The position numbers and the translations under genes are program-made. 64,000 nt of DNA, from the NCBI GenBank assembly GCA_964019135.1, contig OZ025258.1, positions 11,613,961 through 11,677,960 of the forward strand, read 5' to 3'. This DNA is from Arenicola marina. Its lineage: Eukaryota > Annelida > Polychaeta > Arenicolidae. The notes beneath the pieces are model-generated. The model worked only from the letters and a program-made list of their open reading frames with translations. It did not search any database and was not told where the DNA came from. Each line of letters begins with the position of its first letter. Position 1 is the stretch's first letter. This document shows positions 23,201-34,600 of this stretch, piece after piece.

Positions 23201-23937
23201 TCGACACTAGGTTATTTCTGTTATATTTTTCGCGAAGACATGTTGGAGCACACAACTGTTCCCGACCAGCCGTCCGCCATATTTGTTTTGGGCGGATGCC
23301 GGTACCTGTGAATGCGACTTGGTTCCTCCTCCCCGTTAGCATATGATTCTCCGCTAGAGGGCCTTGTCAGTCGCTCACTTTGAAACTTAAGGACAACAGC
23401 AACACCCTCTTTCACGGGTCATTTACTGTTACAAAGTTTGGGACCCAGGCTACAGATGGTTCAAATGGTGGCGGGATTCGCCAGGTGGCGCTGCATATGC
23501 ATGGCGGTTGGTAGGGAAAAGTCGCATGCTGTAACATTTGTTTGCGAAAATATGACTGCAACAATCTAGTGTTGACACACTTTATTGATGTCAGAAGATA
23601 GAACAAGGTATATAGAATACGTAAGCACTATTATTGTACGCACCCACATTATAATAAAAGCTACAGTCGATTCCCTACTAACGTCGAAGGATTTTAACAT
23701 TGTTACCGTTGTGCCCCTAGAGAAGCGGGCTTGCCTGGGGGCACTTGCGCCAAACATGTGCCATGATGTGGGGCGGGGCTCAGGACATGTCACCTTATAT
23801 GGAATACCAGTTCGACTGGAGAGACTCTCCGGGTTTTCATCGACAACATGAAGCACATCTTTAATACTCGAATTTGTGAGTTTTGTCAGCATTTCTTCGG
23901 ACAGCAGAGGACACATTCCTAAAGTTAGGCGAGCCAT
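17242..23937 (-). CDS. RAD51D: DNA repair protein RAD51 homolog 4 (RAD51D)
   Basis: RecA/RAD51-family ATPase. In animals RAD51D is part of the BCDX2 paralog complex that promotes RAD51 filament formation in homologous recombination. Exons in transcript order: 23937-23794, 20262-20144, 19719-19512, 18966-18865, 18521-18431, 18158-18088 and 17451-17248; all phases agree and give 313 residues. The N-terminal domain reads MARLTLGMCPLLSEEM. The linker ALRRVLLAQHAALPVPG is diagnostic of RAD51D. Walker A is GSAGCGKT (about residue 107) inside GLYTGEVTEVVG. Walker B is KLVVVD. The C-terminal block is KPAMGRSWAHVPQTR, then ATLVKSSRQ. The vertebrate tail of about 25 residues is not found: the frame reads V-stop at 17247-17242 if the last donor (CAG|GTATGA) is not used. 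The reading frame stays open about 75 nt upstream of the chosen ATG, but the chosen start matches the family. Confidence 0.93.
17501..17746 (-). repeat. SINE family A, full-length
   Basis: Reverse orientation: tail (TTCAGGACGCTTTAAC) at the left and tRNA-like head (GAGCTACCGTGCCGGCCC) at the right. It lies in the last recognised RAD51D intron. Confidence 0.85.
20985..21245 (+). repeat. interspersed repeat F, copy 1
   Basis: About 250 bp shared with 22990-23245 and, inverted, with 23535-23770. Landmarks are CTTGGCGCAAGT, AATGTTAAAATCCTT, CTTTTATTATAATGTG and TCTATATACCTTGTTCTA. It lies in RAD51D intron 1. A 60-bp hairpin (CCATCTCC...GGAGATGG) follows at 21308-21374. Confidence 0.8.
21540..22112 (+). 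repeat. two diverged direct copies of a 120-bp segment
   Basis: Positions about 21548-21658 and 21980-22105 share ATGATAATTAGGAAGAA, CAATCGT, CTGTGTGCATG and TTTTCACAAGTGTATCATAG. Words such as TCTTTTCGCGAAAGCC are repeated around both. This is in RAD51D intron 1. Confidence 0.6.
22219..22434 (+). pseudogene. unrecognised coding-like fragment with an internal stop
   Basis: In one frame the sequence reads LVGLGDFDLCEQFQRFAIP, a stop codon at about 22288, then KEQWDRHMAHFCSTDGKL and a basic GGRKPNQRKRKRAAR ending at a stop. The composition looks coding on both sides of the stop, and AATAAA follows at about 22541. It could be a processed pseudogene or a transposon coding remnant. I do not recognise the protein. 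Confidence 0.25.
22876..23780. mobile_element. foldback-type element with about 240-bp inverted arms
   Basis: Copy 2 of repeat F (22990-23245, plus) and copy 3 (23535-23770, minus) face each other across about 290 bp and could form one large inverted repeat. A separate hairpin at 22876-22966 has arms starting CTGACAGAACCCCCG, with an AAGTAAACAACGCCCC segment mirrored by GGGGCGTTGTTTATTT. The right edge comes within about 15-25 bp of the exon 1 donor of RAD51D. Confidence 0.6.
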
Positions 23938-24584
23938 TTCGTGCCGAAGCTGTTCCTTCCAGATTTGCACTTCCCGCTCGGTCAGCCTATCGAGGTCTAC
24001 GGTAACATCCAAATATCTGTTTGCAAGTAAGTCAATATTACGAGATTTGTTTCAGACGTGTAAAATATTCTGATAAGGTCTTACAGTGTACAGCCCTAAA
24101 AAATACCATGATATAATTTTCTTGAACATTGGTTATGTACATCAAGGAACAGTGACTTAGACTATATATGTCAGAATTAACCGGCTTGTGATTAGTATGG
24201 AATTTATTAGATCCTTGAGAACAAAACATACAAATTGTGAACAAACTATATATGATCTTTCGTTTTGTTATGTAACGTGCTTGTATGAAAAAAAATACTT
24301 CGAGGTTCCGAGATGAGCTATTTATTGTATACGGAGGCAGGAGTATAAGATAATGTCTCTGCATGCGACCTCGCAGAACTATGATCTCCACTGAATGAGT
24401 CAGAGTTCTTTCATGATAGGTTCATGAGAAATTGATTTATATTGATTTATTAACATGGTATTTAATGTCATTAACGTAACACATAACGTCGGTTGAAACA
24501 TGAGCAGAGTAGTTATACGATCGATCGACAACGCTCTGCTGACCATGAGGGCATATAATCCTGACGCGGGAGCAGGATAACCCC

Positions 24585-25200
24585 AACCCCCGGCCCCCCT
24601 CCCCCCGGTTGGTCCCCCCGGACAATTCCCCCCCGACAATTCCCCCCCGACAACTACCCCCCAGACAATCCCCCCCTAAGACAATTCCCCACCGGACAAC
24701 TCCCACCCGGACAACTCCCCCCCGGACAGTTCCCCTCTAGAACAAGTCCCCCCCGGACCGCAACTCCCTCCCGAGAAAACTCCCCCCCGGGACAACTCCC
24801 CCCGGGGCAACTCCCCCCCCCCCCCGGACAACTCCCCCCGCGACTATTTCCCTCTGAACAATTCCCCCTCGATAATCCTCCCGCCCCCCGCCCCCGGTAA
24901 GTTCCCCACGAGTTCGTCCCTCCGGGCAATTGCCACCCGCAACCCCCCCCCCCCCTCCATCCCCACCCCAGACAATTCCCCTCCGAGGCAATTGCCCCCC
25001 AGACACCCCTCACCACCCCAGACAATTCCCCTCCGAGCAATTGCCCCCCAGACACCCCTCCCCACCCCAGACAATTCCCCTCCGAGCAATTGCCCCCCAG
25101 ACACCCCTCCCCACCCCAGACAATTCCCCTCCGAGCAATTGCCCCCCAGACACCCCTCCCCACCCCAGACAATTCCCCTCCGAGCAATTGCCCCCGGACG
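24585..25200 (-). repeat. G-rich minisatellite (G on minus strand)
   Basis: Short units of the form GACAATTCCCCCC / GACAACTCCCCC, and from about 24960 a larger unit of about 50 bp (CAATTGCCCCCCAGACACCC, then CTCCCCACCCCAGACAATTC) in about five copies. The minus strand has runs of four or more Gs at close spacing, a sequence type able to form G-quadruplexes. Open frames here are artefacts. Confidence 0.85.
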
Positions 25201-25367
25201 ATAACCATCCCCTGGAAACATGACATACCCGCAGTCCGGGCCATTTTTTTCAAATGCACCTTTTATTCCACCGAAACTTAACAAGACCTCAATGTTTTAT
25301 TACCTTATCTTCCTGTAGTATTTACGCAGCAAACACCCCCTCAGACCTCTCACCCCTTGAGATCCGC

Positions 25368-25475
25368 AGAGCTCTGGGGGGGGAATTGTCGGGGGGGAGT
25401 TGTCTGGGGGGGAATTGTCTGGCGGGTAATGGTCCGGGGGGGAAATGTCTGGTGGGGGGGGGGGGGGGGGGGTTG
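25368..25475 (+). repeat. G-rich minisatellite, inverted relative to 24585-25200
   Basis: Units GGGGGGAATTGTC and GGGGGGAGTTGTCTG are the reverse complement of the GACAATTCCCCCC unit to the left, so the same repeat is present in opposite orientation about 170 bp away. Confidence 0.8.
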
Positions 25476-25655
25476 TCCCCCCGGGCTGGGCCACACTATT
25501 TATCACTGCATTTGGATATCACGTGTTTCCGTAGCGCATAAAATTTCGCCCATTCCGCGCAAAAGAAAATTCGTTGAGAGTTGAATTGTTCTTTCGATGT
25601 ATTAGTTGCGCCTGAATGAATTGACAGAACTTGAACGGACCAAGACAGAATCATC

Positions 25656-28600
25656 ATGAATTTGCTGGATCACATTACGTTCCTGTTTGAATCACAACTT
25701 TACGATGATGTCAAGACTACTGTTAGTAAACTCTTTAATTTAAACAGTTAAAGTCAAATTCATAAATGCTGTACTAACTTAGCCTGTAAGTTCCTTAGTA
25801 GGTGTAGAGCACAGACGCAGTAAATCAGTGAAGGGGAGAGGCCGGGGGGGGGGGCCTCCCCCCTCCATTGATTTACTGTGCCTGTGGTGTAGAGTGTCTG
25901 GACGTATCAGCGTCTTCGTTGAAGCGTCACGTTTTCCTCTGGAAAAACCGTCACATACATTCACATCCCAACACATTACAATTTAAAATGTGTATTGTCT
26001 TTTAGACAAGCCGACAAGAGATAAGGTGTCATTTATTATATTATTCTTGAGCTTATAAGTTATAGCGTCCTGAAATTTGACCCCAGCTTGCATTCCCACA
26101 CAGTAAAGCACCTGGAAGATAAAGAATATCATGATCATTAGACAGATCATGGAATTGTCTGCCAAACACACTTAATTGTCCCTTCTCTGTTTCATATTTC
26201 ATATACTGATAAAGTTCAGCAGCTAAAAAAGTTTTGCTGCCTGCCGCCCACCAGCCTCACAGACTCCTGTCCCTCTACCCAACACCCATCCACCAGACTC
26301 CTGCACTCATCCCTCCTACCACCTGTACCCATACTCACCAGATTCATGCACTCCTGCCCCCCCTCCCTACCCATCCATACCTACTGTGCATAGGCATAGC
26401 GGGGGGGGGGGGGTACAGGGGGCATACCCCCCCTCTCTTTCAGTCCCTAAGGTATATCTGTGCCTGTATAGAACAAATTATTGTACCCCCCCCCCCCCCC
26501 CCCTTTTCAAGAATTCCTATACATTCCCCGTCCCTCACACCTATCCACCCGACTACTTCAGTCCTTCAGCACACCCCCACGCTTTGGGCCCCACGCTTTA
26601 AGACTCCTGCACTCATGCCTGCCACCTCCATCCACCAACACCCACCAGATTCCTGCACCCCTGCCTACCCACCAGACTCCCTGCATGCCATCCCCAGCCC
26701 ACAGACACTCACCAGACTCCAGCACTCTTGTCCCAGTCATATGTAGTAATTTTTGTATTGTTTAGTACCAAGTGCTTAAGTATGTTGAGTCTCAAATGCT
26801 TAAGTAAGAACTATAGGTATAAATTATTTATACACAGATTTATTTAAGCATAACATTATATTTTTGGTATTGCCATGCCGCTTTTTTTTTTCCTTTTTAT
26901 TATGTTTCCCTGTTTAATCATGTGATCTGGGTGTCATTTCACTAAGAGTTACGAGCTCGTAACCGTATCTTCTTCATGATAATTTAACGACAGATCGTAA
27001 TTTTACGAGTGACTGAATGGAGCGTTATACTGCGATTATTGGGGTGCAGCCATCTTCGTGCAATTTACTTTCCCCCAATATTATTTAAAATCATATTTAG
27101 CCATATATTTATGATGAATTCAACATATTTGATGTCCCTCCTGGCCGGCAATCCAATTTTTTAATTTTACGAGCAAAAGTTACGAGAACTTAGTGAAATG
27201 ATCCCCAGTACTACTATCTGTATTATGATTATTGTATTAATCATTTTAGGCCAGCCTGATACTGAGTTTAGGAGAGAACAACCCAGACATGCTTATGGCT
27301 TCAGTCAAGTATCAGATCTTACTCTATCAAGGAGAAGCTCTCATCAAGCTTAGTGAATACAGAAAAGCTGAGGTATGTACATTTAATTACATCAATACAT
27401 AAACATTCTGGTAGATACATATACGGGTATATATATATATATAATGATGATTTAAATATTTTGTAGCTGTAAAATGAAAATGAATTACAGTAAGAATATA
27501 TCAACATTATCAATATGTTGTGAAACTTGGCCTGAGAAGAAAAAAAACGTGTTCTGAAGGAAATTGTTGCAAGTAGAGGTATTTAACTAAATCCTAATCA
27601 TTCTGAACATACATGGATATATACTAACCTTTGGGCATTGTCTGAGGCCTGGAAACATTATTTTTATTGACAGAAACTTGCTGTAAGATATCTCTGTTAA
27701 CTTAAACTGTTTGTCATCACTTCACTTGTGATGTGCCACTGGGCTAGTAGAGCGCACCATATTAACCATATGCTAACTAAACACATCTGCACATAGGGGA
27801 AAATGGGCCAGTGTCCAAATAAATGTGTTGTACTATTTAGTGTGTTTGTAAGCGCTTTGCAAGGTTTATTATAGACATATTGTATGTTTATATAGTATCA
27901 AATATGTATTTGGGATATTTTCTTAAAATTTATATTTATCTATTACAGAGTGTACTAAAAAAAGCCCTGCGGTTGAAAAAGATGATTAGCAAGACCAGAG
28001 GAAAGGCACCAAATTTGGTAAGATGGAATCCTGACATGGGCAGCCAATGATGAATAAAAGTAGGTGGAAAATGGGCAATAAATAACATAATTTTGTTCTA
28101 TTACGGTAATTTGTTTCATCCACAGTCTCTTAAGAAATGAGGTTTCTTATGTCTTTTTATGATGGCGATATATCAATAAACAACGTTATGTATGCATGAT
28201 ATTTCTTCGCAGGAGCAGCCATTTGGGGACACAGAGTTGAAGTTTAAACTGCATCTTTGCTACTGCCAGATGAAGCAATTTGATGAAGCAATTTCTGTGG
28301 TACAGTGCACTATTTTCTTTCAACCATAAATTGTTTGGAGATTTGCACTTAATAAGAGCAATTGTATACACTCTCTAACACGCACAAGCGGAGTAAAAAT
28401 TAAATGCTTACCGGTATGTCCATTTAGAATTTAATTGTTTCCTATTGTGCTATTGATGTACACAATACAATGTAGAAATATATATATACCAGTACTTTAT
28501 TGTTATATCTCTTGAGCTAGAGAGTATATCTATGTGTTCCAGTGATTCATTGTCATTTTCTCCCACCAGCTGGAAAGTATCAGTGCCAAGCAGAGATGCA

Positions 28601-31600
28601 GTAAAGTTAACTTAGCGCTGGCCAATCTGTACCGGAGGATGGGTCTGGACCGCTCGGCCGTCACAGCTTATAAAGAAGTTCTTCGGTACGTATCAAATGA
28701 TTAATGGCTGGCAGACTGAACTTACCCAAGTATGCACATAGCAATAAGGTAACAGTTAACAGTGTTTTGATATATCAAGAGGATGAGGTGATATTTCATA
28801 AAGAAGCTTTAAAGTTTTATATTTAATCCTCTAATAAAAATTCGTCAAATGTGTAAAATTGAGTATATTTAAAGGGGACGTTTGGGTAAATCAAAATGTA
28901 TTTGACTGGATGCAAAATGCATTTTGTATTACCCTTATTTGAGATTTAAATATAATACATGTTGTCTGTTACAATTGCAGAGAATGCCCGATGTCTCTTG
29001 AGGCAGCTAACGGTCTGTTGTCGCTGGGAGTGATCGGAGCGGAGGTGGATAGCCTGATGAAATCGTCTCTACCAAGTGGATCCAATTTAGAATGGTTTGT
29101 TGCTAATGAACAACATTGACTTTCAGCGTGAAAGTGCCGTTAAACTTCAATCCAATTTAAATCAGGAATTAACAGCGGTCAAAGCGACCATGCATGAAAT
29201 GTTTGGTTTGATTTTAAGTAGAAAGCTTTAACCTCTGTAGGCCATATAAAACATTGGGGATCAATGTAGAGAGGAGCCATGCCTCCGGGAGTAACCCCCT
29301 ACTCTTTGCGAAGAAAGACATGAGATCTTTATCCTGGATAAACATTTGTACAGGTGGGATTCTACCACCCACCCACCGCCTGCGCTGGGTCTAGCAGAGT
29401 ACACGCGACAAGAGTGGAACTCGCTACCTACAGGGCCACTGGGTGAACCCCCCCCCCCCCCCCATGACAGAACGTTGTCATTATAGACAAAGCCTGCGTA
29501 TATCGTGACTTCTGTGCTTGATTAAAATTTCGATGCCGTATTTGATGTCTCGGTATATGTATTTCTAATACTTGCTCTTGCCATGGGTTTAATATCCCCT
29601 GCTTCTCGTTTTCACAATATTTTTATGATTCGACTTTGTTCACTGGAGCACCAACATAAATGGTCTCGAAGCTTGCATCGCACTCGCAACCCCTTTTATT
29701 CTTTCTAGGTTATTTTCAATGGTGAAAGGACAAGCGTTTTCGTCAGCCAAGGACTACTCAAATGCAGTGCAAACATTCAAACTTCTCGACTGTAAGGTAC
29801 ACACACTGGTTATGAATTCCGCGATGTCTTTCATTTACTGAGTTGGACCCATACGTGCTGGTTCAAGCTGGCCGTTGTCCTATTTAAGGTCGTTCTTACA
29901 TTGTTTCAGCATAGCTCACATATAACTCCTACCATTTCTAGTACATTAATCTATTTCGTGGGCTCTAACATGGTATATGAACCTAAATTAGAGAGTGTCT
30001 GTCGCAGTCACAGTTTACTGGGTAATGACAGCAATAGAATCTCTGCATGTTCTATTGCATTTAGTGTAGTTTTTCGTGTGTGTCTCTTGGCAGCCTCACT
30101 TGCGGGATAACCATGAAGTGTTGTGCTGTCTGGGTGAGGCGCAGTTCCTGAACGGGGATTACGCCCAATCGCTGGTGACGCTGCGAAGGGTGAGTGTAAC
30201 CTATAAAATTGTGCCTCGTCGATGCGTTCAGTTATACCTTCCCGAACGGTCAGCGACAACATTCGTCCCTTGCACCAATCACTGGGTACATTGGGTTTTT
30301 TTTTTATACGCTCGGTTCATAACGAAGGTACACCCCGGTATATGCCGAAGGTAGCCGGGTATATGCCAAAGGTACGCCTGGCACATACCGAAGCTAGCCG
30401 GGTATATGCCAAAGGCACGCCTGGCACATACCAAAGGTAGCCGGGTATATGCCAAAGGTACGCCTGGCACATACCGAAGGCAGCCGGGTATATGCCAAAG
30501 GTACGCCTGGCACATACCGAATATACGCCTGGGGTATATGCCGAAGGTACGCCTGGTATGTACCGAAGATACGCCTGGGGTATATACCGAAGGTACGCCT
30601 GGTATGTACGGAAGATACGCCCGGTACATACCGAAGGTACGCCCGGTACATACCGAAGGTACGCCCGGTATATCCAAATGATGCGTCGATTATCAGTAAA
30701 ATGGCTCAATAAATATATCTTTGGCTGGCAAATTATTGTAAATGAATAAATAATTAATTTTGTTCGAAACTCATATGTATACATTTTGCATGATATATAT
30801 GTAACTTGACCTTTGCTTCATTACGTAGGCACACACACTGGATCCCTTCCTGGTTCGCCACATGGATCTGCTGGCATTCCTGTACTACCGAGAGAAGCAG
30901 TTCAAGGAACTCGAAGTGTAAGGCAGCGTACACTGTCACATTGAATGCCAACCCAATGGCCTGGCGGTTAGCGCGCTGGGCTTTGTCGTGTCGAAGGTCG
31001 GGGGTTCGCGAATGTACGAAGAACTATTATATCATTCTGCGAAAAGCATAGTGGTGTACACCCGAGCACATGGCTCCGCGCTAGCCTTCACCACCCCCAC
31101 CCCACCCCCTCCGTCGCACAGACACGATATGAAATCCGTAGATTCAAGTGTTGTTCTTAAACTAATCACATCACGATGCGCGTTTCCTCACGTTGAAATA
31201 TCACACCGCTCCCGATATCCCTACCTCATTGTTTTGTATGTGACATTTGACACTTTATTTAAGTTTATCGGAAACAGAAAGTAATATCATGCGAGGGTCG
31301 TTCCTATAGCTCATGGGGTTAGAGCGCTCGCACTGACCTGCCTAACGGCACATGGATCGGTGGTTCGCGCTCCGCTGTGTTCATGTCTGTGTGGTCGCAG
31401 AGTAAAGATCCCATGCCCTTTTTCGCAAAGAGTAGGCGGTTATCCCGGGGACATAGCTCCGTTCTTCCCCTCCTTCTCCCATCAACGCGATATGACCAGA
31501 ATTGGTTAAAGCATCCTGAACATACAACCAAGCTAATAATATCAGTATCCTTATTTAAATTTGATTGTGATCTCATATTTTCACTCTCCCACTAGGTGGC

Positions 31601-34600
31601 TCTCTATACTTTTGTCCTACGTAGTCAGGGCCAACTGATGGTCATATCAAGCGATTGGTTTAGTCGCTCTGTCGTTCAGTTGTCCTTGAACAAATCTATC
31701 ATCGGACACTGTGTTTTAGTCTCTCCACAGAGTTGATGGCGGTGACGGACGATCTGACACTGTTTGTTTTAATCTCTCCACAGAGTTGATGGCGGTGACG
31801 GACGATCTGACATTGTTTGTGCTTTAGTCTCTCCACAGGGTTGATGGCGGTGACGGAGGATCTGAAATTTTTGTGTTTTAGTCTCTCCACAGATTTGATT
31901 GCGGTGACGGACGATCTGACATTGTTTGTGTTTTAGTCTCTCCACAGAGTTGATGGCGGTGACGGACGCGGCCCCAGAACCATGGGTGGCTGTCGGCTAC
32001 TTCTGTATGGCCACCAAGAAAAGTTCACGAACTGTCTACTTTGCGCAGAAGGTAATCCAATTACATGTGATTATGGATGCAAATTGACATGCGTGCAGTA
32101 TTTCCAATCGATATAGAGAAAAATGAGAAAACAAATTAATGAAATGAAAGGAATTGCTGTTTTATGCCATTTTTGTGCACACAAGGGCTAAACTGGGCGG
32201 ATCCCCCGGGACGATGAAGGAGGAAAGATAGATGAATGAAACATGCCCCAGATTAGGTGTCCGGGCCTGGATTCGAATCCTGCCTTGCGGTTTATATGCG
32301 GGAATATTTTGAGGGTGGTTCCATCTAGTGCCAGCGGCGACCAACAGGTCTTAACTGGAGTTTCCCAACCATAGACCTCATGAATCCATCTGTCTTTGTC
32401 ACTATTTGTATTTGAAACCTGTATTTTACTTATGTATCTACATGGTTAAGTAAACAACTACTGACTTGACTGGACTTTATTGTCTCAATCCACCTCTCTG
32501 GCTCGCCAGGCGCTGAATATAGACAGCCATTGCCTGGAGGCGCTGCTCCTGAAGGGAGCCTCGCTTCTGGAGCTGAAGAAAATCTCGGAGGCCACTCTCC
32601 ACTTCCGGGAAGCTCTCCGCCTGGCTCCACACCGCTACGAGGCACATAAGGGTAAGCGGAGGGTGGATCTCTATGCCGATAATGTAGCGAGGTTTATAAA
32701 CGTTTGTTTCGTACATCAGGTCATCCGCCCATAGTACAATATACATGTATATAGAGAGAAGCAAAGATACTCGCAGAACATCGAATAATCGTATGGCGCA
32801 ATTTTTGGTGCGTGATTTAAGTAACTAGTACTGTGTCAATGTTGGCAGGGGTACGAGGAGAGAATAAATGTACTCTTTAGTTTAAAGCGCTTTAAAAAAA
32901 CAAGTGATTGGTGACATTTTAAACTTGAGATCGAGTGATGGTCGTATGTATTGTTACATGCCTCGCTTATTACTTTGCAACATCATGTTTATTTATCACA
33001 GTTAAATGTACTTACAATTAATATCGTCCGACGGATAAATGTTATCTGGATATTTTAGAAGTATTCTGTGAAAGTGCGCAGTATTTTATTTATTACATTC
33101 CAAATTTCAAAATTACCATATTCACATAATCTTCTCACAAAACGCAACCACTATATAAGTGTCGCATGTTAATCCTGAAAAACAAAGTAATCATGGGTTG
33201 TATTATTAACATTTTACTTATGTTTATTGACTGTTAATTTGTCGCTTGTTTGTGTTTGCAGGTTTGGTCGATTGCTACAGCGGTCACAGAATTCGGGAAG
33301 CCATCTACTACGCCGGTCAAGCCTGCAAACAACTGACCAATGCTCGGTCACTAACCGTGAGTGGATCAACCGTGAAGTAGTTCCCATAATGTGAAGTTAG
33401 AAGCTGTCTCAATAATATACCAGACAAGTCCTCATCATTCCACCTGCTTGTATATACCGTAATTCCCGGTGTACATGGTGTATAAGTCCCTTGTCTCTTT
33501 CCTTTAACTTCTCTTGCAAAAAGGGGGTAAAATCTTCAAAACTATTAACTGCGGGATTTGTTTGGGACATAGCGCTGAATTTGTGGCGCCACCTTCTGAC
33601 GACCCTTATCATACATGGGCGGTGTGAAAGTCGATTATTTCTTTCCTTTAACTTCTGTTGCAAAAAGGGGGTAAAATATTATAAAATATTTATATAATGA
33701 TTGAATAATTATGACATATTAGCTGCATTTTGCTTGGGAGTCGCGACCTTCGAACGAGCCTTATAATCATGGATGGCTTTAAGCTCAGCGCTGTTTGTTG
33801 CACCCAATATATACTGGTGTATTTTTATGATATATGTGCGATTTCATTTCATGGTGTCTTTTGATATCCTACCTCCGTGTCTTTTTTTTTCCAGTTGTAC
33901 GCAAGTGTTCTAGCCAGAGAACGGCTGAACCTAGAAAAGGTACATAATGTCTTTTCAATGAAGTACCATATTAATAGGATGAGTATGTATACGCCTTTCG
34001 TCCACACAGTTATATCCTTTAGAAAGCATTGTCTGTTATTTATAATCCACATAATGATCTTTGCAAAATATCTATATGCGCGCTTATACATTTTTAATAT
34101 CATGCGATGTGTCTTTATTGCCTTCATTTGTTCACCTTCATATGGACCTTAGTTTCGCGTATAACAACAATATGTTATGTGAGGATAGCACACCCTACCT
34201 AGATTGACATAATATTTATTTGTTTGACAGTATTCTTATAGACAACTTGCCATTGCATATGCGTGACCACAGCGGATTCCACGTCTGGTGCCTTTTGCTC
34301 AGGTTCGACAAGCTGGAGAAATAAGCTTGACAACTAATACTGAAACTGAGAGCCTAACGGCACGTAGATCGGTGGTTCGAGCCCAGCTGTGACAATGTCT
34401 GTGTAGTCGCAGGATAAAGATCCTATGTTCTTCTTCGTAAAAAGTCTGGGGTTACCCCCGGGGACATGGCTCCACTCTCCTTTTTTCCTTCTCCTATTGA
34501 CGCGATATGACCAAAAGTGGTTAAATAGTCCTAAATAACCAACCAACATAATACTGAAAATGTCTCGATCATTACCCTGATCGCTTTATAACTGCCGGTA

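Larger units (their letters stand above)
23938..25655. promoter_or_regulatory. divergent intergenic region between RAD51D and APC7
   Basis: The two start codons point away from each other and are 1.7 kb apart, so both promoters must lie here unless unseen 5' exons exist. No TATA box is convincing. The region contains the two G-rich arrays listed separately. The 24040-24560 stretch is AT-rich and featureless. Confidence 0.5.
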
